NCBI GenBank assembly: GCA_001584585.1
Contig: LSYV01000004.1
Coordinates: 4,085,979-4,110,515, forward strand
Origin: Gonium pectorale
Lineage: Eukaryota > Chlorophyta > Chlorophyceae > Chlamydomonadales > Volvocaceae
Direction of reading: 5' to 3'
Length of the DNA stretch: 24,537 nt
The notes below the pieces were generated by a model. It saw only the letters and a program-made list of their open reading frames with translations, had not been told where the DNA came from and did not search any database. The position numbers were made by a program, and so were the translations under genes. Below are positions 1-10,100 of this stretch, piece after piece. Positions within the stretch are counted from its first letter, which is position 1; every line of letters starts with the position of its first letter.

Positions 1-3000
1 GGCTGCGGCGCCTGGCGTGAGACCGCCGCCTGCAGCAGGCGCCTGCTGGCGCGCACAAGCGCGAGCGCTGCCGCCGGACCCGTCGACGGCGCTGAGGCGG
101 CCCGTTGCTGCCGCGTGCTGTACTGCAGATCCTCGTCCAAGCGCACGGAGCCGTTCCGCAGGCCGCCGAGGACGTCGTCCAGGACTTCGTAGTACACCAT
201 GTGGTACGGCATGCGCAGGTCCCACGCGCGGTTGGGGTGCAGGCGCGTGAAGCTGATGGCCGGCATCACGTCCCGCATCAGCGACACGTTGTAGCCGGCG
301 GCCGCCCACAGCGCTACGGCCTCGGTCGACACCACGCGCTCCCGCACGGGCGCGACGGTCTGCAGCATGAGCGCGGGCTCGCCGGGGCCGTAGCGATCGG
401 GCGAGCCCAGGTACTCGAGCAGCGCGTAGGCGATGTGCTGCACGATGAGCGGCTGCCTGCGGGGCCCGGGCGGGCGGGCGGTAGCAAAGAGGGGACGCGG
501 GTCGGGACGCGAGGCGGATCGGAACGGAACGGAGCGCCAGTGTGGGAAGGGGCGCCTGTCGGGGCCGGGCAGGAGGGGAGCGGCTGCGTGGGAAGGGCCG
601 CTTGCCACTAGGGGTGCTGGGGCGGGCAGAGGACCAGGATCATACGGGGGAGGCGCTTGACAGCCACGCCATACGCGCCTTGCGTGACAGCGGGTACCTG
701 TCGGATGGGCTGCAGCTGGGAGACAGCGAGTAAAGCAGGCGCCCCTGCCCAGCCCTGCCCGCCACTCACGCGCTGTTGACCACGCCCGCCAGGTTCGAAC
801 CGGGGGACAGCGGGGTGTGGTTCACGAGCGCCGTCGAGCCGTTGCCGACGGTCCGGTTGGTCGCGTGCGGGCATAGCTGCCGCGTGCACGCCCGCAGCTC
901 CCCGCCGGTACCGCCGCCGGGGTCCCGCGCCCACACCACGCTGGAGCCGGGTACTGGGTGCATCTTCAGGGTGCCCATGCTGATGGTTGCATTGTACTCG
1001 GGCAGGATCAGCATCTGGCGGGGGGCGAAAGGGGGGAGCTGGGCAGCGCAACGCAGACTGGAAATTCGCAACGGGGCAGCCCCTCGCGATCTTGCTGTCC
1101 ACAGGGGACCTGCAAAGGCGGGAAAGCATCCAAGAGGTGTGAGGGCAGCCAGGCCGAAAGGCCGTCAAGTCGGCACCTGGCGCGGGTCCCGCCTTCATGC
1201 CCGCTGCGGGTGTGAACATTATCCCATGGAATCCGCTGCCCACAGCCCTCCACCCAGACCAGCGCCTCACGCTCCTCACCCTCATCTGCGGCACGAACCC
1301 CGCCACCACCAGCGCGCAGCGCCCCCGCGCGAACGCCAGGCTGCCAGCCGAGCACCGCTCCTCCGGCTCGGCCGGTGCGGCCGCCGCCAGCAGCCTCACC
1401 GCGACGCGGAATGCCTCCCGGCCCGCGGGCGTGTCCAGCAGCGGCTCCAGGGTGGCCGTGTCGAAGTGCACCCCCTGCTGAAAGCCTTGCGTCTGGGCGA
1501 TGCTGGACCAGATGGCCTGCAGCAGGGAAAGCTGCCGGCAGGCTGCGAGCAGGGAAGGCAAGTGGACAGGTGTGAGGACGAGGAGCTCAATGTGGCAGGT
1601 TCAGAAGGGCACGATGGACTGGGGGAAAGGAGCGGAGCCGTCTTGCGTCACGTCCAGGCAGGATCTCGGGATGGGCTCCGGGCCCCACACTCGCACACAG
1701 CCCCTCCATTCGTTGGGCCGCCGCAAACCCCGGCAGGCTCCTTGCACTCCACGTTGCACACCACGTTGCACCATGATTGCACTCACCGGCCTACTCTGTA
1801 TGAGCAAACATTACAAACCTGTAGCACACTCACATGCCCCGAGCGGTAGGCAGACGGCGTAGGGCGGCAGCTGCTCGGCATTGCCCTCCAGCCCGGCTGC
1901 TGCCGCCCGGATCGAGTCCGGGTACGCAGCTACAAAGTCCACCAGGCCCTGCCAAGTCATGGGAGCCTGCGTGCGGTCCGGGTACCAGGCGGCCTCACGA
2001 AAGCCCTTGTTGCCAGGAGGTTGCTCTTGGTGCGGAGGTGGCAGCGGCGGCAGCCGGTTGTGGAAGCAACTGACACGACACCGGGAGCCGCTCCTTAGGA
2101 AACCGCGCTTTGTCGCCCTTAACCAGTGCCAGTAGAGCTCCAGCACCTGGACACACGCGCCTTGCGTGTGTCCGCATCGGGGCCGCATCGGGGGCTACGG
2201 TGGTGGCCGCCGAACTAACATGCAGGGGACATCACACCTTCGACTACGTCTGGATCTGGGTCCTACAACGACGCCATCACTTTTGCGCTTACGCTCGTCG
2301 TATGCGTTTTCCTTTCCAACACACGCCTTTCCATCACCCCTCCGCAACGCCCCTTGAACGCTACGCTCATCTGCTCCGCCACGCGTCAGTGGTCCGCCGG
2401 TCCACGGCGAAAGAGCTGCTGGCCGCAGGCCCTTGCGCCCTCCGCCCCCCAGGCAGCACAGCAACCATGGTGAGCGAGCCGCCGGCAGCGCTCCGCCGGG
2501 CACCAGGCTCCACAACCAAATGAGCAGTGGGCAGCCCTGCCCTGAAGCTCCGCGTCGCCCGCACCGGGCACGCCCCGCAATCAACAGGGGCCTCCCCTCC
2601 ACTCCTGACCTCCCTCCCCCCACCCAGCCATCCCCCCACCCCCTGCCGCCCCCACCTCCTGCCCCAGCCTGTCGAACACGTCCCTCCGCGCCACCATGTA
2701 CAGCGTGGAGCCGTCCAGCGGCAGTGCGTAGGTGGTGCCCCGGTAGGACGCCAGCTGCAGCCGGAACAGCTGGAAGATGTCGGGCCACTGGAGGGAGCTT
2801 TGCGAGGACTCCACCAGGTGGCTGGGGATTGGGCGTGTGGATGAACACCAGGGGCAAGGAGAGGGGCAGGCGGGGTCTGAGCTTTGCTCACGGGCGTCTA
2901 CAGCCGTGTGCCGCGGTGTGCGTCCCGCAGGGCTGCGGCGCCTCCCATGCGGCTCGCCACCGCTTCACACAGCCGTCAACGGCTACCCGTAAGGGGTCAG

Positions 3001-3668
3001 TCATCCTCCGCCTCACGACTCAACAACAAACCTGATGTCCACCGCCATCCCGGTGTCCGCCAGGTGCTGCGTGGAGAGCGTGGTTTGGAGCCACACCGCG
3101 TGCTGGCCCGACGCGGGCAGCTTGGCGTCCGCCAGGATGGTGGGCAGCACTGCGCTGAGGGGCTGCACGTTGAGGTCCACTGGCACGCCGTTCACCTCCG
3201 AGAAGCGGTCCAGCGTGGGGACCAGCCACGGAGCGTACACATCCGGGACCAGCACGCGCAGCCCCACCGACAGCTTGGCGTCCTGGAGCGGGCTGGCGCG
3301 TCTCAGACGGACAGGGGGCCATCCGCGTTGGAGCAGCATTCCGGAAACGGCTCACCGTATCTGTACCGGCCCAGCATGACCAGAGTCCTCTCAACGCTCC
3401 TCGCACCAGGTCAGACTTGGTTGACGCGCAGCTGTGGACAGAACGTGGGGAAGCTCAATATGTTCTTGTGTGCTATCTGCACCTGGGAAACCTGCCTGAG
3501 GTGTTGGGCGACAATTTGTGGACAAGATGACAGAAGGGCGGTCTGCAGCGCTAACGTTTCGGTCTCGGAATACACGTTGTGTGTCGCACAGGCAACGAGC
3601 ACCAAAAGGATGCAAAGCGTTGATTGCTCATGGTATGACACCGAGAGCCATCTTCTAGGTCGCGCCAT
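1..3668 (-). CDS. Secreted/receptor-type protein with MalE-like solute-binding domain (5' part, multi-exon, partial)
   Basis: Minus-strand gene, cut off at base 1. Proposed exons in transcript order: 3668-3492 (or 3483), 3282-3032, 2821-2656, about 2023-1834, 1542-1280, 1014-770 and 456-<1. Introns are GT-AG and the phases join without stops. Exon 1 gives a signal peptide: basic MARPRR, then a hydrophobic core at residues 16-28 (STLCILLVLVACA). The rest resembles family 1 extracellular solute-binding proteins: YALPLDGSTLYMVARRDVF (exon 3), MTWQGLVDFVAAYPDS (exon 4), FARGRCALVVAGFVPQM (exon 5), and a late GTLKMHPVPGSSVVW (exon 6). Sequons NAT, NRT, NGS, NHT, NVS and NGS fit passage through the secretory pathway. 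Such domains are, from memory, found ahead of cyclase or kinase domains in some green algae; no cytoplasmic domain is visible here. The acceptor of exon 4 is uncertain (2146, 2023 or 2005), and the long intron before it could hide a small exon. Confidence 0.72.
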
Positions 3669-4327
3669 GCCCCAGTATAAGACAATGCCAGCTCCTTCAT
3701 TTAGTGCAATGCTCGAGTAATGAACGAGAAGTGAATGAGGGCGAAAGCCCGCGTTGCGGTGGGATGGCCATAGTAACATACGGCGGTATGATGTATTATG
3801 TGATGACAGGCATTGAATAATCTGTGCTGTAAGGTACGGGTACGGGAAGTCGCAGGGTACGAGAAGACGCCGTAAACGGGCACAGAATCCCCGTGGGCAA
3901 AGAGTCCAAAGACATACCGCCATACAGTGGTCTTACAGAATGTAATTGTGCCGCCCGTGCAGCTCCTGTGTGCGGCGGCTACGTGACCCATAACTAACTG
4001 CGTCACACTCTTGGCTGCCACGAATGGCAAACGTCAAAGCATTGAGCAAAATACATACTTTTAATCCAGGGGCTGGGGAGAAACGGCTGCCTGCAAGCTA
4101 CGCTGTTCAGGCAAAATCAACAAACCTGCGGCGCGGCTAGCGCAAACTCTCAACTCAGGACTTTGCACAGTGCTCCCTGCATAAAGTTTCATAGGAAGTT
4201 TTGTGCAAGTAAGCAGCGATGGCCGCCGCCAGCGCGTACAGCAGCCGTATGCACGATGGGCACGGCCGGTCGGCGGGAGGTGCATGGCCCTCGCGGTGGT
4301 GGCTGGAGAATAAGAGAAACATGCACA

Positions 4328-4428
4328 GAAAGAGGGAGCCCGCCGCTACGGCCATACACGCCCGAAGGCGCGTCGTTTCCTATGGCGGGCGGGCATTTGC
4401 GGGCGGGTACAGAGCAACACATGTGACG
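4328..4428. repeat. Dispersed repeat, copy 1
   Basis: The segment starting AAAGAGGGAGCCCG and passing through CTACGGCCATACACG, AAGGCGCG and GCGGGCGGGTACAGAGCAA reappears in reverse orientation at 17663-17752, with roughly 80% identity by eye and small indels. Its right end (GCGGGCGGGTACAGAGCAA followed by GTGACGTTC) also aligns in direct orientation with 17590-17622. This suggests a non-coding mobile or repeat family. Short open frames across it are probably by-products. Confidence 0.7.
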
Positions 4429-4612
4429 TTCGTCTGAAGCTTCGTTACGTGCAACCGCTGCGCTGTGCTTAAGATTGCATTCTAGGTGCGTACGTTCCGT
4501 CCGCCGCCGCTGCTGTACTCGGTAGCCGCTCGTGATATGTCGTGATCAACCACACGCGGGCAACATTGCAACCGCACATGCAGCATGCTCATCGCGACCA
4601 CTCAGCTATCCT

Positions 4613-4630
4613 CAGGGGAGATCTCCCCTG
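4613..4630. repeat. 18-bp perfect palindrome
   Basis: CAGGGGAGATCTCCCCTG is its own reverse complement over all 18 bases. It lies in the non-coding stretch downstream of the RIIa/EF-hand gene. Its role is unknown; it could be a dimeric protein-binding site or chance. Confidence 0.6.
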
Positions 4631-5241
4631 GCTATCCCCGAACAGCGGTATGCGCACAACTTTGATGGCCTTCGAGGTGCCAGGCCACGTTGCGTTCGGC
4701 CCCACCCCCCGGGGCGGGCGGCTTCGCAAAAATCTGCGCGCGATCTGCTTACGATCCAGAGACATCCGCTCGCACGCTGCATTCGGCCCACCTCCCCCAG
4801 ATCCGCTGACCAACGGAGGATTCCATCAAAACAGAGAATTGCCAACAAGGCGCCACATGAGACTATAATGCCAGTATAGGTATGGTCAGCCGGCGGCGGC
4901 CTGTCTCGCACAGCAAAAACGAAAGCACATAAACCTGTAAAATCTGCATAGGAACAGGGGCCATGGCCAAAGACGCCCATGCGACTGATCGCAGGTGCGG
5001 ACGACAAGCCACACACGCCAAATCCGCTCGCCACCCTGTCGCAGGAAGTTCGGTCCCTCCCTTCCGGGCGGCCTGAACGGTGCACGTAATGCCTTCATTC
5101 CGTGGCCCCTGCAGCCATCTTTTGTGACTTCGGCAAGCTGTGCAATCCTCGCGTCCTCCCGCCCTTCACGCGCACATGCGCATCATTTCACGGATGCGGC
5201 GGGCAGCCCCTTCTGCGCCCTGCAACACACTTCTCCCGCAA

Positions 5242-6703
5242 TCAGTTGATCATCTCCTTGACCATCGCCTCGAACTGCGCGTTCGTGATGGTTTTGCTGA
5301 CGCGCGAGAAGAAGACCAGGAACTCCTCCTCCGTCACCAGGTTGTCCTGCCCCGGCTTAAAGTCCGCGAAGATGCTGGTCAGCTCCTCCGACCCCAGCGT
5401 CTGGCCGCCGTAGCGGTTGGCGTACATCTGCGACGGGCAGCAACACATCGGAGGTGCTTTCTTTTGGTGACCTAGAGGCGAGCGTAAGGGTGCCGCCAGC
5501 GGAAGGGTACTACGGATGGGTTGTCCCGATGCGGTGCATGCGATTGAGGGCGAGGCGTGTTCTGAGGAGCATGCCATACTCCGGAGGCCAACATACGGGA
5601 TAGGCAGACAACGGTAAGCGACCACCCAGCTAGGCCACCCGCTAACGTCATGAAACCGGCGAAGGGCCGTTCTAGAGAGTCTCCGGACGGGCCAAAGGCC
5701 CAGCCCCTGCCTTTTAACAGGAGACTGCCACGACCAAGAGCAACCCTTATCCTACGTAGTTCTGATGCTGCTTGCGGACATAACGACTGCCAGGCATTGA
5801 CAGGCAGGGTACCACGCTGCCGCACAGGCTTGCCTGCATCGACCGAAAGGAGATGCGCCCCGTGTTCTGCTTATCGATGATTCGGAACAACTCCAGCAAC
5901 TTTATTTTCCGGTGCACTGGCATGCCGGTCACGGGGTCCTGCAGGGTGCAGTGTAAACAAATTAGCGCATACGCCCTACCATCGCGAGGACGAACCCATC
6001 TGCGTCTACACGGGCAAACAGTGTGCCTTGTGCACCATGCGCCGGGCAAAGGGCCAGCGCGTGATGGACCCAGGTTGTGTGTGCGCGGAGCCCGTGACCC
6101 AGACAGGCCCGCCTGCAGATGGGTGTGGACAGGATCGCACGAATACTCGTGGATACGATCGCACAAAATCCTGTACAGAGTATGTGGTCCGTAGGGAATG
6201 CGAACTAAGGGAGACTTAGGTGAGGTGGTGCAAGGGCGACACGAGCCGCAGGATGCTGCAGCTGTCGTGAGCGCTCTCTGGCAAGCGCAGCTGAGGGGCG
6301 CCCACCTGCTTCGCCTGGTCCACGCCGTACCGCACGCTGTCAATGATGTATTGCACAGGGTCACGAGGCATTTCTTGGGACAAGCCTTGCAGGATTTCCC
6401 CAAACAGCGCGTCCAGCTTGTGCTTGGCCTGGCAGTGGTGATAATGTGAGGCACAAGGGATTGTGTCAGGGGTACCTTTACACCTCATGGCAACGGAGCG
6501 GGACAGTTGGAAGCTGCACATGCTGCGTTTGGACACGCGATGGTTTGGGGCCGGGTGCAGGACACGTTCGGCCTCACCAGGTACGCCTCATCCTGCTTCT
6601 TCAGCATTTCATCCGGCAGCGCATCAAGCTTATCGACGTCTCTCCCTTGCACAGGCGCTGCTTGCCGACCCGCTGCTGGCCGCGGAGGAAGCAGCGAGTC
6701 CAT
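5242..6703 (-). CDS. RIIa (Dpy-30-like) docking domain plus EF-hand-like protein, probably ciliary
   Basis: Four exons on the minus strand: 6703-6578, 6428-6306, 5938-5834 and 5427-5242 (stop TGA at 5244-5242). All junctions are phase 0, giving 179 aa. Residues about 35-80 form an RIIa-type dimerisation/docking domain: EAYLAKHKLDALFGEIL followed by PRDPVQYIIDSV, with the family P-x-DP-V-x-(Y/F)-I-I-D signature. Residues about 95-120 (LFRIIDKQNTGRISF) and 130-160 (ADFKPGQDNLVTEEEFLVFF) look like a pair of EF-hands whose loops lack several calcium ligands, so calcium binding is doubtful. The layout resembles EFCAB10 or the N-terminal part of radial spoke protein RSP7. Such proteins dock on AKAP-like helices in cilia. 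The third intron needs a GC donor (CAG|GCAAG); the other two use GT. It is head-to-head with the WD40 gene, 427 bases apart. Confidence 0.8.
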
Positions 6704-7130
6704 TTGTCGCCAGATGATTCAGCGCTAATTAATTTAACTGATAGACAAAACTGTGACTTTAATGCTAAGGATTAAGGACCTCGCGTCATGAATTGCAGAA
6801 GATTTGGTCGCGACTTAGACAAGACGACTGAGGGACCAGGGTTCGTCCACTTGTGCAAGCGCGTGGGCAGCGTATTTGCTGATAAGTAATCGGGGTGGCC
6901 GCTCAGTAAGCCAACCCTCGCTTGGAACCAACCGTACAGCGGTCGCTCAGCTGTCTGTCCTATCCTTTCGCCGGGCCTCCACTTTGTTGTTGCTTGTTAA
7001 AGTGATATCTTGCATTATTTGCAAGAGGCATGCAATAAACCGGTGCGCAGCAGTGCGCTACAGACGACCGGCCGCGCTTCCTCGCATTGCAACTAGAATG
7101 AATTGATGGACATTAGCAGCTAACAGTTAA
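6704..7130. promoter_or_regulatory. Divergent promoter region between RIIa/EF-hand and WDR62-like genes
   Basis: The 427 bases separate the start codons of two genes transcribed away from each other. The segment is clearly more AT-rich than the flanking exons, for example around 6725-6790 and 7000-7040, as expected for promoters and 5' UTRs. I saw no unmistakable TATA box or palindromic X-box. A stop codon (TAA, 7128-7130) lies directly before and in frame with the downstream ATG, which fixes that start. Confidence 0.6.
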
Positions 7131-10100
7131 ATGGAGGTCATTAACAAACCCAAGGCCGGCCGGGGTGGAGGAGCCCCCGCGCGCATGCAGGTGAGCTGCC
7201 AGAAGCTGCGCGCCCAGGCTGTGTGGGACGCTGCAGTAAGAGTTGGATTGCCGTGCTGCTCAGGCACAAGCAGCAGCTCCGCAACAATCAATCGTGGAGC
7301 AACTGCAGCTAGAGCGCGTCTATGGTAGCGGTTCGTGCTCAGCCGGAACCGTGACTGCCCAGCACCCGGTCGTCCCCGGCCTGATTGCTTACACCAGCGG
7401 CGGTGTTGTGACGCTGTATGACAGCGTTCACAAACAGCAACAGGCGTTCTTTGCCCCTAAAGACCTGCTTTCAGGCGCCAGTGCAGCTGGCAAGCCGTTC
7501 GCGTGCCTGGCCTTCTCGCGCGATGGCGCGTACCTGGCGGCCGGCGAGCATGGCAATGGCAGTCCTGCGATATGGATCTGGGAAGTGAACAGCTCTCGGT
7601 GCATGCAAGTGCTACGTGGCCATAAATGTGGAGTGTCCAGCGTGGCTTTCTCTGGCCAGGATGGTGGGTAGTCGGTCAAGCAGGAGGACAAAGTCGCGAA
7701 CAGGCTCTCGGAAGGGGGTGTGGCATAAGGATGACACGAACACCACATGTTGCACAGACTCTGGATGTCGTCTTGTACGCTGCGGCGGAATCTGGGGCCC
7801 AGGCCAAACAATCTGCACATGGTGCCTGGCAAATGCTAGCTGCGGGTACCGCTGCCCCTTCTCCTGCTGCCACTCGGAACGGGATGCCACCAGGAACTGC
7901 TACCTGCCCGTCGTAAAGGCCTTATCATCGCTGCCTCTGCCGCCCCTCCCGCTTCAGGCCGGCTACTGGTCTCCACGGGAGCAGCCTATGACGGCCAGCT
8001 TTGCGTGTGGGACTGGAAGCAGCGAAAGCTCTTGGTCAAGCAGCCCGTGCAGGGCGAGGTGGCTGGGGCGTGTGTATCGGAAGATGAAACGACCGTCACC
8101 ACGGTCGGCAAATCGGGGCACTTCAAGGTGCGGGTAGCGTGTTGTTCGGGACGGTGCCCTGGCCCATTGAGGACTCGCTCTCAAATCCGGTATTACCTCT
8201 TGATGCCGCTTACACCGCCAGGTCTGGACCCTCCCGGCGCCTTCCGGGAAATCCAGCATTAGCTCGCGGTCGGTGAACCTAAAGGAGTTCAGGACCAGCA
8301 GCTTCGTGGGCGTGGCGGCAGCACCAGGAGCGCCGCACCTGACGTACGCCCTCACGTCCAGCGGCGTGCTCCTGTCAGTTTCCACGAAGGGGGGCATGCG
8401 CAGCCTGGACAAGTCCGTGAATCTCCAGGTGCGAGGCTGTGTGAGTAGGCAAGGCCCAAGGGTTATGAGAGCTGTGCAGGGCCACAAGGTCGTCGTGCTC
8501 CGCAAAGCCAGAAGCTGGTACACATGCATATTTGCAGCAGGGACGAGGACCCCCTGTGCCGTGCCGGCCCCAGGTGCCGGCAGCCTTTGCCCTGGCTGCG
8601 TCCTCCGACCTCGTCGCCTGCGCCTGCGCTGCGGGCGTAGTGCGCCTGTTTGAGGCGGGCAAGCTGGTTTTCAAGGGCAACCTGCCACGCCACTCGGCAC
8701 GGAGTGGCGGCGTGGGTGCGGCGCCGGAGGGCCAGGCGCTGGTGGCTGCAGGGGCGCTGTTCCCTGACGCCCTGGGCGTTGTGTTTGACAGCAAAGGGGA
8801 GCGACTGACGGTGGCATACGCCGACAGGAGCGTCCTGGTGTGGGACGTCCGCAACCCCGGAAAGGTGGGGGATGACCGGGCAATGCTGCCGAGTGTCGGC
8901 ATTGGATGGGGTGGTGAACGGGTCACACCGGCAGAGGCCAGCAACCCGGTTCGAGTGTACGAAAGGCGCCCTTGCGCCAAGCAGCATGGGCATGCCTAGG
9001 GCATGCGACCGTCCTTTTGGGCTCAGAGCCGCGTCCCTGCATCCCTTGTGGTGCGTTTCCGGTTCTCCAGCATAGCGTCTCGCTTCTGGGGGCTCTCAAT
9101 GCTAACTTCAAATGCCTAGGCCCTGTTTTGTGCGCCGGGTTGCGATACCTGTCTCTCCCCGTCTGCAGGTTGTCCGCGCCCGTAGCGTGCTGAGCCATGC
9201 AGGCGTCATCTGGAGTGCACACCTGATACCGCCCTGGCTGACGCCACTGCTGGGCGCCTCACCAGCCGCACCCACGCCTGGTGGCGGCAGCGATGTGGGT
9301 GCAGCGCCCGGCCAAACCTCCGTGCTATGCACGTGCGGTGCCGACGGCACCGTGCGAATGTGGAACATATGTTTGAACAACTCCGCCAGCACCGCTGGTA
9401 GGTGTTGCAGCTCTGCACCGTGCCACACTCTCATGTCGCGCATCAAGCCACGTTGTCATGTAGCGTCATTGCGCGTTGCACCTGAAGTAGTTAAGATGGC
9501 CCGTCCATTTCGCTTTCCGTTGCGCAACGATAAACGGTGCTTGGCAACTTGCTGCAGGCCCATTTGGCGTACCCGCCGACCTGGCGGCGGCTGGAAAGGT
9601 GACGCGGACCCTCCGAGGTGTGTTGAGGGGCCAGGCTTAGCGGCCACCGTCATGTTCTCTTTCTAGCTGTACCCATCCGCCGTTGCATTGCCCCTGCAAT
9701 GCTCACAACCGAAAACTGTCTTGCGACGAAGCGCCCCTGCTTGTCCTTAATTTCCCCACAGCCATCATACATGTCACCAGCGCCGCCGACCAGCCTGCCC
9801 CGGCGGCGCCATCGCGGCGCTTCGCGCCTGATGCGCCGCTCCCAGGCCCCGGGCTGCCTGGCGCAGCGGCGGCCAAGCATGTCGCGCTGCGCTGCCTTCG
9901 GGTCAGTCCATGCGGCCGCCACCTGGCGACCGGCGACTCGCGCGGCAACCTGCGCGTCTTCAGCACAGCCACGTTGCAGCAGCTACTGCTGCGTGAGGCC
10001 CACGACGCCGAGGTGCTGTCGCTGGACTACTCGCAGCCATCGATGGACGGTGCGTGCTACCTGGCGTCCGGCTCGCGGGACGCGCTCGTGCACGTGTACG

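Larger units (their letters stand above)
3669..5241. other. Intergenic stretch without convincing gene (promoter of the left gene, 3' region of the RIIa/EF-hand gene)
   Basis: This 1.57 kb lies between the start of the solute-binding gene and the stop of the RIIa/EF-hand gene, both on the minus strand, so it should hold the 3' UTR of one and the promoter of the other. Open frames here are short, lack algal codon bias and do not join across splice sites. A minus-strand TGTAA (TTACA at 3933-3937) is the only candidate poly(A) signal on that strand, about 1.3 kb after the stop at 5242. That is long for a 3' UTR, so either another signal is used or a separate small transcript ends there. A dispersed repeat (4328-4428) and an 18-bp palindrome (4613-4630) lie inside. 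Confidence 0.5.

Noticed and set aside
785..805. GGTTCGAA-like tRNA B-box motif
   Set aside because: It lies within a coding exon of the solute-binding gene and no tRNA cloverleaf forms around it.
608..1561. Long minus-strand open frame continuing past exon 5 of the solute-binding gene
   Set aside because: Only 1542-1280 is protein-like. The continuation is intron read-through; the true next exon (1014-770) is in another frame after a clean GT-AG intron.
4155..4355. Minus-strand 66-aa frame with two hydrophobic stretches (LFLCMFLLF and LLYALAAAIAAYL)
   Set aside because: Its start lies in the dispersed repeat, codon bias is absent and no exons join it; probably not a gene.
4612..5085. Minus-strand 157-aa frame with one hydrophobic segment
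   Set aside because: Composition is random, it spans the 18-bp palindrome, and it lies where the 3' UTR of the RIIa/EF-hand gene is expected.
7191..7263. Alternative 28-base first intron (donor at 7236) in the WDR62-like gene
   Set aside because: A 28-base intron is too short; the donor CAG|GTGAGC at 7191 gives a normal 73-base intron in the same phase.
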